Below are positions 28,466 through 37,955 of a stretch of DNA of 64,000 nucleotides, in pieces. This DNA is from Methylobacterium currus (GTDB taxonomy: Bacteria; Pseudomonadota; Alphaproteobacteria; Rhizobiales; Beijerinckiaceae). The translations under genes and the position numbers were made by a program. The first letter of the stretch is position 1. Each line of letters begins with the position of its first letter. The stretch is from assembly GCF_003058325.1 (NCBI RefSeq), contig NZ_CP028843.1:1603501-1667500 (forward strand), written 5' to 3'. The notes beneath the pieces are model-generated. The model did not search any database and had not been told where the DNA came from. It saw nothing but the letters and a program-made list of their open reading frames with translations.

Positions 28466-29385
28466 AGGACGATCAGACCACAAACCCGGGCACGGTGCTG
28501 GCCTTTTCGAAGCTCGCCTCGCAGAACGACCTCGTCGGGTTCATCGGGTCGATCCGCTCGACCCTGAACCACGCCATGGCGCCCGACATCCTCAAGACGG
28601 CTAAGCCCGTTTGCTTCGGCGGCACGAGCCCGGTTCTAACCCATATGGGCAATACCTGGATGTTCCGTTTCCGGCCGAACGACAGCGACTCGGCTCGGGT
28701 GATCGCCGATTTCGGCGTCGCCACGCTGCAGAAGAACAAATGGGCGGTGGTGCACTCCACCGACGCTTTCGGTACCAGCGGCGCCAAGGCGCTGGCCGAG
28801 GCTCTTGGCCAGGCCGGCGCCATGGTCGCGCTCGACCAGGGCTATGCGAATCAGAGCCAGGACTTCACACCCGTGGTGCTGGCGATCCGCCAGTCGGGCG
28901 CCGAGGTGATCGGCTCCTATGTCCCGTTCGAGAACGATTAGGCTATTTTCGCTCGGCAGCTGCGTCAGTTCGGTGTCACCTTACCCTGGGTTGGATCGGC
29001 ATCGATCGTCACTCTGACAGCGATGAAATTAGGTGGCCCCGCACTATATGGCACCTATGGCGTTGCAGATTTCGTTGAAAATTCGAGCGATGCCGCTGTC
29101 GACTACAGCGAAAACGATCGAAATAAAACTAATATTCAACCTGACTGTCAATCATCCTGGAATTATCGCGCCGTGAAGGTGCTGGCGATGGCGATCAACA
29201 AGGTCGGTAAGACCGAACCGCAGGCGATCCGCGATGCGCGACTTGCTGTTCGTGGTTATCAGGGGGCCGATGGCACCTACAATTTCGACAAGAACGGTGG
29301 CGGCCTTCACGGGTACAACGTCGTCAAAAATGAGAACGGCACGATCGTTTTTGATAAACACGTCGATTTTTACCAACCTACCTAA
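28466..29385 (+). pseudogene. Broken branched-chain amino-acid ABC transporter binding protein
   Basis: The 5' end, including the signal peptide, is removed by IS3 copy A. The remaining frame carries the periplasmic binding fold of the Leu/Ile/Val family (LVGFIGSIRSTLNHAMAPDI, AVVHSTDAFGTSGAKALAEA, QDFTPVVLAIRQSGAEVI). A TAG at 28939-28941 interrupts it, and the same frame resumes with FARQLRQFGVTLPWVGSAS and runs to the natural C-terminus (KHVDFYQPT). No permease or ATPase genes are nearby. It is a dead fragment. Confidence 0.88.
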
Positions 29386-29413
29386 TGGAGCCGGCGCCGA
29401 TTCGTGCCCTCTG

Positions 29414-29534
29414 GTGAGTTTGTTGCAGCAGATTGCGGCCGTGGCCGACCTCGAGGCGGGGCTGATCGGCAACCGCACGTGCAAAGCGCTGGCCGCTGCG
29501 ACGGCCCAGGAAGAGAAGCGAGGTGGCCCTCAGC
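29414..29534 (+). pseudogene. Serine-recombinase fragment
   Basis: SLLQQIAAVADLEAGLIGNRT followed by KALAAAT resembles the end of the catalytic domain and the long E-helix of resolvase/invertase recombinases. Upstream and downstream parts are missing. A second, unrelated recombinase fragment lies at 36670-36870. Confidence 0.5.
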
Positions 29535-29716
29535 CGCGGCGCGCCTTGCCCCATGGCATGAATTCGTGCGTCAGGGACTGCTACGCTTAGCAGATTTTGA
29601 CCTATCTCAAGGCGAGGCGGCGAGAGATAGTTCGAATACCGCGTTGCAAAAAGTGGGAGGAAACAGCAGTCCGAGTGGCAGCGCTCATGCGTTTGAGCGT
29701 CACAGGAGACCGAGAA

Positions 29717-29845
29717 ATGTCGAACGATCGAGCATCCGATACGCAGAATGCGGGCTTGTCCGCCGATCAGCGCGCTATCGTTCGCGATCACATCAGGACG
29801 AGAATTATCAATTTAAGGAAGTATCAAATAAAAGCACAAGCTTGA
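29717..29845 (+). CDS. Possible small protein
   Basis: A 42-codon frame with an ATG 8 bp after AGGAGAC. The product is polar and helical (SADQRAIVRDHIRTRIINL) and ends in an AT-rich stretch. I recognise no family. It lies inside the IS3-bounded segment. Confidence 0.3.
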   Translation: MSNDRASDTQNAGLSADQRAIVRDHIRTRIINLRKYQIKAQA

Positions 29846-30513
29846 ATATTATTATTTAATCAATATAGGCATACGTTCAAGTATTCCAGAGATTGTGATC
29901 AAATTTCAGCGGGTGCGGCTGAAGGCCGGGATCTCGTTCAGGGGCAATTGTCGGGAGTACGAGGGAAAGGCAAGATGTCTGACAGGGGTCATGAGCCGCC
30001 CCTAGCGCCGTGCTTGTCCTGGCCCTCCCTGCAAGCCGTCTTGTTGCGATGCTGGTTCGATCGACGCGCGCTGACCGCGCAAGCGCGTCGATTGATTGCC
30101 CGTCAGGCGATAATCCGCAGGTTCAGGTGCCTGAACAACCGTCGTTTTGACTGCAGCCGCACTCGGGTAGCGGAACACCCGCTCGGGGTGGGAAGCCGCC
30201 GCCTCCGAGCCAGGCTCAGACCTACCCCTCCCCCTTGGCAGCAGGCATGGTGGGGCCTCGCTGGGCACGCGGCGGGCTCAGGACGGGTGTTCGAGGGCGT
30301 GTACGGGGATGGCGGGGGCGGGGCCCGTGCCGGCTTGCTCTTGGCTCGCCCTCAGCCATCGATGAGCCGACGCGCCCAGTCTTCTCCTGGAGCACACACA
30401 TGTTGGTGTCGCCAAGCGTCGTCTGGTGTAAGAATACGCATCGTCGGCAACGAATATCGGGCGTCGATGGCTAGGAGAGACGTGTGCTCTTGCTCTTGAT
30501 GGTGGAGAGCCGC
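29846..30513. other. Intergenic region; leader shared with the other DUF6894-like copy
   Basis: No gene is supported in 668 bp. The last ~130 bp (from about 30380) are clearly similar to the reverse complement of 21345-21470, including GGAGCACACACATGTTGGTG and TAGGAGAGACGTGTGCTCTT. The two DUF6894-like genes were therefore duplicated with their upstream region. Confidence 0.55.
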
Positions 30514-30782
30514 ATGCCACGCTATTTTTTTGACCTCGACGATGGTCGGCATTTCTTCCGAGATGAAGCTGGCACCGACTGTGGTGATACGCATGCCATC
30601 AGGGCTGAAGTCGCACGAACTCTCGCTGCGATCGCACGGGATAACATTGCGATCGCACCGCTTGCCAATGCGGAGGATCCAGATCGACAAGCGTTGACGG
30701 CTTCTGTCCGCAATGCCGGCAACCTTGTTGTCTGAACTGCTCCGGGTTTTTCGGAGGCTCCAACTTCTGAGAGGATGGAGCC

Positions 30783-31109
30783 ATGACGAAACGAACAGCC
30801 CCGTTTTCCCCTGAGGTGCGTGAACGTGCCGTGCGGATGGTGCGCGAGCACGAGGGCGAGCACGGCTCGCAGTGGTCGGCAATCCAGTCGATTGCCGCCA
30901 AGATCGGCTGCTCGGGCGAGACGCTGAGGAACTGGGTGCGCCAGTCCGAGCGGGATCAGGGCGTGCGACCCGGGCAGACGACGGACGAGCGCGAGCGGAT
31001 CAAGGCGCTGGAGCGAGAGAACCGCGAGCTGCGCCAGGCCAACGAGATCCTGCGCAAAGCGTCGGCGTATTTCGCCATGGCGGAGCTCGACCGCCGGTCA
31101 CGGCCATGA
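30783..31109 (+). CDS. IS3-family OrfA (copy B)
   Basis: Identical in sequence to OrfA of copy A: 108 residues, helix-turn-helix plus C-terminal coiled coil. An AGAGGATGGAG stretch precedes the ATG. OrfB overlaps its stop by ATGA. Confidence 0.95.
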   Translation: MTKRTAPFSPEVRERAVRMVREHEGEHGSQWSAIQSIAAKIGCSGETLRNWVRQSERDQGVRPGQTTDERERIKALERENRELRQANEILRKASAYFAMAELDRRSRP

Positions 31110-32011
31110 TCAGCTTCATCGACGATCACCGGGAGGTCTACGGGGTCGAGCCGATCTGCAGGGTGCTGCCGATCGCCCCGTCGACCTACTACCTGCATGC
31201 GGCCCGACGTGCCGATCCCGAGAAGCAGCCGGTTCGTGCGCGCAGCGACGCCGCGTTGATGATCGAGATCCAGCGCGTGTTCGAGGCCAACTTCTGCGTC
31301 TACGGCGTGAGGAAGGTCTGGCGGCAACTGGCCCGGGAGGGGATCGTGACCGCGCGATGCACGGTGGCGCGGCTGATGCGCCGATTGGGCTTGGCGGGGG
31401 TGGTGCGTGGCAGGACCGTACGCACCACGATCCCCGACCCGGCCGCTGCCTGCGCTCTCGACCGCGTCAACCGCCACTTCAAGGCTCCCCGGCCGAATGC
31501 CTTGTGGGTCAGCGACTTCACCTACGTGCCGACGTGGTCGGGCTTCGTCTATGTGGCCTTCGTCATCGATGTGTTCGCCCGGCGCATCGTCGGTTGGCGG
31601 GCCTCACGCAGCGCTCACGCGTGCTTCGTCCTGGATGCTCTGGAACAGGCGCTGCACGAGCGTCGCCCTGGTCAGGGCAGCGGGCTGGTGCATCACTCGG
31701 ACCGCGGCTCGCAATACTTGGCTCTACGCTATACCGAGCGCCTGGCTGGAGCAGGCATCGAGCCGTCGGTCGGCAGCGTCGGCGACAGCTACGACAATGC
31801 CTTGGCGGAGACGATCAACGGCCTGTTCAAGGCAGAGGTCATCCACCGACGCGGACCCTGGCGCTCCTTCGAGGCCGTCGAGTACGCCACCCTGGAGTGG
31901 GTCGACTGGTACAACCACCGTCGCCTCCTCGCGCCAATCGGCAACGTCCCTCCCGCCGAGGCCGAAGCGCGCTACTATGCTCACGTCGGCGACCAGGCCT
32001 CGGCCGCCTGA
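31106..32011 (+). CDS. IS3-family OrfB transposase (copy B)
   Basis: Identical to OrfB of copy A: 301 residues with the DDE catalytic residues intact ([25 protein letters not shown]). Both copies appear functional, so either could mobilise the other or the segment between them. Confidence 0.95.
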   Translation: MISFIDDHREVYGVEPICRVLPIAPSTYYLHAARRADPEKQPVRARSDAALMIEIQRVFEANFCVYGVRKVWRQLAREGIVTARCTVARLMRRLGLAGVVRGRTVRTTIPDPAAACALDRVNRHFKAPRPNALWVSDFTYVPTWSGFVYVAFVIDVFARRIVGWRASRSAHACFVLDALEQALHERRPGQGSGLVHHSDRGSQYLALRYTERLAGAGIEPSVGSVGDSYDNALAETINGLFKAEVIHRRGPWRSFEAVEYATLEWVDWYNHRRLLAPIGNVPPAEAEARYYAHVGDQASAA

Positions 32012-32250
32012 CCCAAGCCAACAAGCCTCCGAAAAACCCGGAGCGGTTCAGTCTATACGGCCATGATGACGTTTGCAGGCATCTGGCAGGGCGATAACAT
32101 GCCCTTCGTAAATGAAGGACTCAAGCAAGATGCGTGCTCGCCGCCCGTCTGGGGACGATGATTGCCAAGTATCGTCCGACTGCATCATGCGGGCGGCTTC
32201 TTGCGGGCAAGAGAATCAAATTTTGATCCTTGCCTTGCGGTGATCCGCCA

Positions 32251-32478
32251 ATGCGTGAAGGTGAAACCGAGCTCGATATGGTCAGGCGGCACGTCGAGGA
32301 AGGTGCCCAGCACATCGCGCAGCAACGCGCCCTCATCGTTCACCTGCGGCGAGAGGATCTACCAACGAGCGAAGCGGAGGCGCTCCTGGTCCTCTTTGAA
32401 GACCTCCAGCGCCAGCATCAGGACCATCTTGCGCGGATCGAAGCGAGCGGCCGGGACGGGGCCGTTGAGGGTCGGTAG
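32251..32478 (+). CDS. Small helical protein of unknown function
   Basis: The 75-residue protein from ATG 32251 (MREGETELDMVRRHVEEG) is charged and helical, with a C-terminal HLARIEA-like segment. Proteins of this shape (a repeated HxxEG...I..QR pattern, a Leu/Glu-rich middle and an H-x-H-LARI end) are frequent small hypotheticals in Methylobacterium-like genomes. No function is known. Confidence 0.55.
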   Translation: MREGETELDMVRRHVEEGAQHIAQQRALIVHLRREDLPTSEAEALLVLFEDLQRQHQDHLARIEASGRDGAVEGR

Positions 32479-32485
32479 CGGCCCA

Positions 32486-33111
32486 TCACAGGGTCAGACT
32501 GGTCGAATATCGACTCTGGCCGAGCGTCGGCGTCCGCTCCGGCTGGTTCCGGCGGTGTTCGTCCAGCTTCGCGATCGCCGACTCGGCCAGCGTCCGGGTG
32601 CGGGCCAGGTAGCGGTCCAGGATGCGTTGCGCGTGGGCCTGCGAGTGGCCGGTGATCGTCGCGGATCTCCGGCACGGTGCAGCCGGCCTCCGCCAGCATC
32701 GTCACCGCCGTGCCGCGCAGGTCGTGGAAGTGGAGCGCGGTGATGCCGGCGGCAGCGGCCGTCTCGGACCACGCCTCGTGGAAGCGCCGCTTCGCCCAGG
32801 GCGTGCCCGGGGCGTGACCAGGATCGTGGTCGCCCGGCGCGGGGCCGCCCGCCAAGGACGCGGCAAGCGCGCGGGCCGCCGGCACGTAGGCCAGCCAGGC
32901 GTCGATGTCGGGCCCGGTGCGGGCGAGCAGCCCCGGCCGGGATCGTGTCCCAGGGCGTGGTGTAGCGGAGGCTGGTCCACCACGATGACCGGCAGGGCCG
33001 GCCTGGAAGCGGTGGGCCGCAGACCGGCAGGCGCAGGCCGCGCTCGTCCGCAGGCGGCGATAGGGGACGGACGCAACGGCGTGACGGCGCGAGGAACGAC
33101 CAAGCGTGCAC
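32486..33111 (-). pseudogene. Frameshifted phage-type tyrosine integrase
   Basis: Read on the minus strand, coding-like pieces in different frames give DIDAWLAYVPAARALAASLA, PWAKRRFHEAWSETAAAAGI, LHFHDLRGTAVTMLAEAGC (with the catalytic Arg) and then AHAQRILDRYLARTRTLAES (with the Tyr region). The gene ends with a stop at 32486-32488. At least two frameshifts separate them. It is a dead phage or island integrase and a likely former boundary of the accessory region. Confidence 0.75.
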
Positions 33112-33215
33112 TCTCGTCGCGAGCGCGGGAACAAGCCCTTTTTGCCAGATTATCCCGAAGTAAATCTCCGTTACATTGACTTTTCAGAGTTGAGTTTTTG
33201 CGCTAGGGCTGCCGA

Positions 33216-33476
33216 ATGGCCCGCCGCGTGACCTATCAGATCTTTGACATGCCGGACGGGCGATTTTCCGTGACGGTGACTATCGAGCCGGACAAGACGA
33301 TGGTCCGCACCGGCTTCGCGACCCAGGCTGACGCCGATGCCTGGGTCGAGGACTTGCGGCACATCATGGCCGCCCTCGGCGCACCCGTTGCCCTCGCCTT
33401 CCCCGACTATCCCGGATCGCTGCCTCTGAACGAGGTGCTGACCTTCATCCGGACGGCCCCCACGGAGGCCGACTGA
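33216..33476 (+). CDS. Small protein of unknown function
   Basis: The 86-residue protein from ATG 33216 has a beta-rich first half (VTYQIFDMPDGRFSVTVTIE) and a helical segment after TQADADAWVEDL. I recognise no named family. It begins after the AT-rich end of the integrase remnant. Confidence 0.5.
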   Translation: MARRVTYQIFDMPDGRFSVTVTIEPDKTMVRTGFATQADADAWVEDLRHIMAALGAPVALAFPDYPGSLPLNEVLTFIRTAPTEAD

Positions 33477-33500
33477 CCGCCCTCGGCCCGACCGGGGCGC

Positions 33501-33762
33501 GTGCTGCAGGAGGCGTTCGAGTGCCGGGCCGGGCCGCACCGATCGGGCTCGCCGGAAGGCGGCAACCGGGTCGATCCCACCATGGCGCACGAGCTGGCGA
33601 TCCTGCCCGCCATCGAGGACGGGCGGCTGGTCGAGGGGCGGCTGGACAAGCTCCGCGAGGCGGTCGGCCATGTGGGAACGCGGATCCTGCACCGGGTCCT
33701 GGCCGAGGGGCGGGACGTCGCCGGGATCGCCCACGGACTCGGCCGCGGCGACGGGCGGGCGG
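33501..33762 (+). pseudogene. Possible gene remnant ahead of the LysR gene
   Basis: A GTG-started frame (ATG at 33582) shows coding-like sequence (ELAILPAIEDGRLVEGRLDK, TRILHRVLAEGRDVAGIAHG) that loses coherence near 33770 while the frame stays open. It recalls small helix-turn-helix-like alphaproteobacterial proteins, but the match is weak and the C-terminal half appears lost. Confidence 0.3.
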
Positions 33763-33870
33763 CGCAGGATTGGCGCCGGGGCACCGGTCCGGGACCGGAC
33801 GAAAGCCGTCTCGGCCCATGCCGGAGGGCGCGGATTGCCTTCCTGGCCCGCCGCCGCACCTCTGTGCCTC

Positions 33871-34785
33871 ATGCCGATCACGCGGACCGACCTCACCGAC
33901 CTCGCCAGCTTTCTCGCCATCGCGCGCCATCGCAGCTTCCGGCGCGCGGGTTTGGAGCTCGGCGTCAGCGCCTCCGCGCTGAGCCACGCCCTCCGGCAGA
34001 TGGAGGCCCGCTTCGGCGTGCGCCTGATCAACCGCACCAGCCGAAGCGTGACCCTGACCTCGGCCGGCGAGGACCTCCTCGCCGTGCTGGACGCGCCCTT
34101 CCTGGCGATCGGCTCCGCGCTCGACGTGCTCAACCGGCACCGGGACCCGGGGGACGCCGCGGGGCGGATCCGTCTCAACGTGCTCGAACATGCCAGCACG
34201 CTTCTGCTCGCCCCGGTTCTCCCCGTCTTCCACACCCGCCATCCGCGGGTGGAGATCGACATCCGGGTGTCCAACGCCCTGCTCGACGTGGTGGAGGCCG
34301 GGGCCGATGCCGGCATCCGGTACGGCGGCACGGTGCCTCAGGACATGATCGCGCAACGCCTGTCGGCGGACCTGCGCTGGGTGGTGGTTGGCGCGCCCGC
34401 CTACCTGGAACGGCACGGGACGCCCGACCATCCGCAGGCGCTGTCGGCCCATCGGTGCCTGCGCATTCGCCTCGGCGACGAGAGCCTCTACCGGTGGGAG
34501 TTCGAGCGGGCCGGCGAGCCGCTCGCGCTCGACGTGCCCGGCGCCGTCACGCTCGACAACACGCAGTTCGCGCTCGCCCTCGCGGCGGCGGGCGGAGGAC
34601 TGGCCTATCTCCCGGAACCCTGCGTCGCGCCGCTGGTCGCCGCCGGGATGCTGCGGATCGTGCTTGCGGAGTGGGCGCCGATGGGCGCCGGCTTCTACCT
34701 CTACTATCCCGGACGCCGCCAGCTGCCGACCGGCCTGCGGCTGCTCATCGACCTGATCCGCGAGGTGCAGCCCCTCGGCCTGTAG
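33871..34785 (+). CDS. LysR-family regulator
   Basis: The 304-residue LysR protein has the helix-turn-helix FLAIARHRSFRRAGLELGVS, ASALSHALRQMEARFGVRL and an effector domain with VEAGADAGIRYGG and GLAYLPEPCVAPLVAAG, of the type found in regulators next to SDR dehydrogenases. It lies upstream of and in the same direction as an SDR and a cupin gene (137 bp and 33 bp gaps), which it probably controls. The frame is open further upstream, but the domain begins at ATG 33871. Confidence 0.9.
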   Translation: MPITRTDLTDLASFLAIARHRSFRRAGLELGVSASALSHALRQMEARFGVRLINRTSRSVTLTSAGEDLLAVLDAPFLAIGSALDVLNRHRDPGDAAGRIRLNVLEHASTLLLAPVLPVFHTRHPRVEIDIRVSNALLDVVEAGADAGIRYGGTVPQDMIAQRLSADLRWVVVGAPAYLERHGTPDHPQALSAHRCLRIRLGDESLYRWEFERAGEPLALDVPGAVTLDNTQFALALAAAGGGLAYLPEPCVAPLVAAGMLRIVLAEWAPMGAGFYLYYPGRRQLPTGLRLLIDLIREVQPLGL

Positions 34786-34921
34786 AGGCTCTCCCGTCCG
34801 ACGATGAGCCGGGCTCATCGCTCCGTTGAGAGCCGGACGGCTGATCGGGACGGTGCGCAGCCGCTACGTCGGACGGACCGGCGAGCCGACCACTCGCCTC
34901 CAGCCCAGGCGGACGATCACC

Positions 34922-35677
34922 ATGCCCCCAACATCCCGGTTCAGCGGAAAGGTCGCCTTCGTCACCGGTGCCGCCAGCGGCATCGGCCGCGCGGCCGCCC
35001 TCGCCTTCGCGGCCGAGGGCGCGCGCGTCGCCGTCACGGACCGGGCGGAGGCGCCGCTGGACCGGCTGCGGGCCGAGATCGAGACGGCCGGCGGCGAGGT
35101 GCTGGCGGCCCGCTGCGACGTGTCCCGGCCGGACGAGGTGGAAGCCGCGGTGGCGCGCACCGTCGCGCGGTTCGGCCGCCTCGATTGCGCCTTCAACAAC
35201 GCCGGCGTCGAGAACACGGCAGCGCCCGTCCATGAGATCGCCCTCGACGAGTGGGACCGGATCCTCGACATCAACCTGCGCGGGACATTCGTGTGCATGA
35301 AGCACGAGATCGCGCAGATGCTGCGGCAGGGCGGCGGGGTCGTCGTCAACACCTCGTCCGGCGCGGGCATCAGAGGTGTTGCGGGCGGTGCGAGCTACGC
35401 CGCATCCAAGCACGCCCTCATCGGCCTCACCCGGTCCGCCGCCCTCGACTATGCGAAGGCGAATATCCGGGTGAACGCCGTCCTACCCGGGAACATCGAG
35501 ACGCCGATGATGGACCGGTTCACCGGCGGCGACATCCAGAAGGCGATCGACCTGGAGCCGGTCGGACGCCTGGGCAAGCCCGAGGAGATCGCGGAGGCCG
35601 TGCTGTGGATGAGTTCGGACCTCGGTGCCTTCGTGACCGGTGCCGCGATCTCGGTCGATGGCGGCTGGTCCCTCTGA
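34922..35677 (+). CDS. Short-chain dehydrogenase/reductase
   Basis: The 251-residue classical SDR has TGAASGIGRAAALAF (cofactor loop), NNAGV, the catalytic Ser in NTSSGAG, and YAASKHA (Tyr/Lys). The Asp-like VTDRAE after the second strand favours NAD(H). The substrate is unknown; SDR-cupin pairs like this often act on small hydroxy acids or ketones. It is preceded by a LysR regulator and followed by a cupin gene. Confidence 0.92.
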   Translation: MPPTSRFSGKVAFVTGAASGIGRAAALAFAAEGARVAVTDRAEAPLDRLRAEIETAGGEVLAARCDVSRPDEVEAAVARTVARFGRLDCAFNNAGVENTAAPVHEIALDEWDRILDINLRGTFVCMKHEIAQMLRQGGGVVVNTSSGAGIRGVAGGASYAASKHALIGLTRSAALDYAKANIRVNAVLPGNIETPMMDRFTGGDIQKAIDLEPVGRLGKPEEIAEAVLWMSSDLGAFVTGAAISVDGGWSL

Positions 35678-35710
35678 GGGCCGAACGCAGCGCAACGGAG
35701 GAACGAGCGT

Positions 35711-36109
<399 letters not shown>

Positions 36110-36669
36110 GCCATCCCGGAGTGGCCGGCGGTCGACAGGCTTGCACTGCCGCCGTGAACGCGCCACGATCTCCACGCTCGAAGCGTGGCGCCCGCAGGCC
36201 GATCGCCTGGCGGGCGCTTCGCGCTTCCGGAGGCGGCCTTGCTCGATCCCCGCGTGGAGGCGCAGCCGCTCGCCACCGTCGCCGACCGCCTCGCGCCCTG
36301 CCATGGCAATCCCGCGCGCTTCCATGCCGAGAGGCACGCCCTGGTCGGCGACCTGCGCCGCGCCGCCCGCGGGCTGGAGCTGCTGGCCCGCTCCCGGGCC
36401 GCCCTCGCGGCCTCGGCCGGGCCGGCGCCGCACGGGCCATTCCGGCCCGGCCTGGTACGGCAGGACGGGCGTGTGGTGCCGGTCGAGGCCCGTCGCCGAC
36501 GGTCCGGCGGACCGCGATGTCGCAGAGTCAAGAGTAACAGCTTGTGGCGGGCTGCCACAATTCGGGCAGGCAGATTGAAGCAAGAAAACAATGCGCCGAT
36601 CCCGGCGTCTCGGGCGCCGTGCGGCCGACCGATCCGGCTTTGCCCGCCTGCTGGAACCGGCCGCGGCCC
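36110..36669 (+). other. Region with a degenerate unrecognised coding fragment
   Basis: Between 36236 and 36520 one frame looks coding (LLDPRVEAQPLATVADRLAP, RFHAERHALVGDLRRAARG), but it has no credible start. The frame stays open to 37825 through sequence of changing character. I recognise no family. It probably is a decayed piece of the accessory region. Confidence 0.3.
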
Positions 36670-36870
36670 GCACGTTCACGGTGCTGCTGGTCACCCGCTT
36701 CGATCGCCTCGCCCGCGAGATCCGGTTTGCCGTCCCGACGGTCTCGGATCTCGCCGAGAGCCACGGGGTGGTGATCCGCTCCGTCAGCGAGCCGATCGAC
36801 ACCGCGACCCCGATGGGCCGCACCCTGTTCGCGATCCTCGCCGGCATGGCGGAGTCGGAACGCGACGTGA
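36670..36870 (+). pseudogene. Serine-recombinase (resolvase) fragment
   Basis: The frame 36591-36881 contains FTVLLVTRFDRLAREIRF, then a central stretch ending MGRTLFAILAGMAESERDV, the middle of a resolvase catalytic domain. The N-terminal catalytic Ser region and the C-terminal DNA-binding part are missing, so it is a remnant. Confidence 0.65.
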
Positions 36871-36877
36871 CCCGACG

Positions 36878-37409
36878 ATGATCGACGCGGGGATGACCCA
36901 CGCCACGACGGCTGCCGCAGCCGTCGGCATTGCCGGGTCCCGGGTGGGCGCCTACCTGGCCACCGGCCTGACGATCCCGGCGACCCAGAGCTTCGTGCGC
37001 ACGGAGGTGACGGGCGTGGCCGCCAAGATCGATGCCCTGGCCCTCGCCCAGCTCGAGCTCCAACGCGCCGCCATCCTGCCAACCCGGGTGCGGCACGGCA
37101 CCGGGCTGGCCGTCGATCGCGCCTTGCGGGGCAAGGCCGACGTCACCTCCCGTGTCACGCTCGACCATCGCACGGCAGAGATCGGCGACGAGCTGGCGCG
37201 CCTCGATCGCGAGGACGAGGAGCTTCGCGTTCGTGCTGAACCGGATCGGCGCCACGTGGATGGGCGGGGTCGAATTCCACGTCTCGATGCGGCGCGACGC
37301 GGCGGAGGAGCCCGAGGCCCTGCGCCGGCTGCAGGAGGGGGCGATCGGTCATCCCGGCCGCATCCTGGCCCAGCAGCCCCGCACCGCGACGCTGCCGGCC
37401 GGACGCTGA
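36878..37409 (+). other. Unrecognised, possibly frameshifted ORF
   Basis: From ATG 36878 one frame reads coherent sequence (THATTAAAAVGIAGSRVGAY, SRVTLDHRTAEIGDELARL) to about 37225. Sequence of similar quality continues in another frame (FVLNRIGATWMGGVEFHVSM, RRDAAEEPEALRRLQEGA) to a stop at 37407-37409. One frameshift would join them. No family is recognised. It follows directly on the recombinase fragment. Confidence 0.3.
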
Positions 37410-37526
37410 CGCCGCCGGTCGTCTGGCGGCGCTCCCATGGCGGCGCCGAAAGGCCGCGCCCCGGGCGCCGGAACCTCGGCCGGCCGCGGTCCGTTCCGGT
37501 TCATCTTCGCCATCAGGAGGCCTTCC

Positions 37527-37796
37527 ATGCGCGCTCTCACGGTCCGGGTGTCCGTCGCGGCGGCCCTCGTCCTCGGGACGGCGGGCGCGGCGCTCGCCCG
37601 CAACAGCGATTCCGGCAGCGGGCTCTCGCCCTACGCGGCGCTGAGCGGCAACGACCGCTCGGCCGGCATCAACAACGGCAATTACCGCCAGCCGCGCTAC
37701 GACCCCTATCTGCGCACCTATGGCCGCCCGCCGGCCGGCTACGGTTACGGCTACCGCCCGGCGCCGCCGCCCGCCTATTATGGCTACCCGTACTGA
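37527..37796 (+). CDS. Small secreted Tyr/Gly/Pro-rich protein
   Basis: From ATG 37527, behind CAGGAGG, the 89-residue product has a signal peptide (VSVAAALVLGTAGAALA) and a mature part ending in GYGYGYRPAPPPAYYGYPY. It is probably exported to the periplasm or surface. Function is unknown. Confidence 0.6.
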   Translation: MRALTVRVSVAAALVLGTAGAALARNSDSGSGLSPYAALSGNDRSAGINNGNYRQPRYDPYLRTYGRPPAGYGYGYRPAPPPAYYGYPY

Positions 37797-37886
37797 GGCG
37801 GCCACCGGGCGGCGCGACCCCTTGATCCGGCCGCCTTTCCCGGCGACCACCGCCCGGCGGGCCTGCCGCGCCGCCGGGAGACGACG

Positions 37887-37955
37887 ATGCCGACACCCTT
37901 CCCCGCCCCGGACTTCCCCGCCCCGGACCTCCCCGCCCCGGAGGCCCGGGCATGA
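37887..37955 (+). CDS. 22-residue proline-rich leader ORF of the LRR kinase
   Basis: ATG 37887 behind CCGGGAG opens a 22-codon frame with three 15-bp repeats encoding (F/L)PAP(D/E). Its TGA overlaps the ATG of the LRR-kinase gene (ATGA at 37952-37955). It therefore looks like a translationally coupled leader. Proline clusters could slow ribosomes here, but this role is inferred. Confidence 0.45.
   Translation: MPTPFPAPDFPAPDLPAPEARA

Larger units (their letters stand above)
30733..32050 (+). mobile_element. IS3-family insertion sequence, copy B
   Basis: The element is 1318 bp with the same ends as copy A and a 3-bp target duplication GTC on both sides, which marks a simple insertion into the DUF6894-like gene. 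With copy A it encloses 2267 bp in inverted orientation. Confidence 0.95.
30514..32161 (+). pseudogene. DUF6894-like gene interrupted by IS3 copy B
   Basis: From ATG 30514 the frame reads MPRYFFDLDDGRHFFRDEAG and on to NLVV, where the IS begins at 30733. Removing the IS and one GTC duplicate gives NLVV-YTAMMTFAGIWQGDNM and a stop at 32159-32161, about 109 residues. The first part is typical of DUF6894 proteins. The C-terminal extension is shared with the broken copy at 20986-21348. An upstream in-frame GTG at 30484 is possible. Confidence 0.8.

Noticed and set aside
28466..30732. Functional composite transposon cargo between IS3 copies
   Set aside because: The enclosed genes are fragments, and only one IS copy has a target duplication, at its own insertion site, so the segment did not move as a unit.
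36185..37825. 546-codon forward frame
   Set aside because: Crosses a recombinase fragment in another frame and a secreted protein gene; only local parts look coding.
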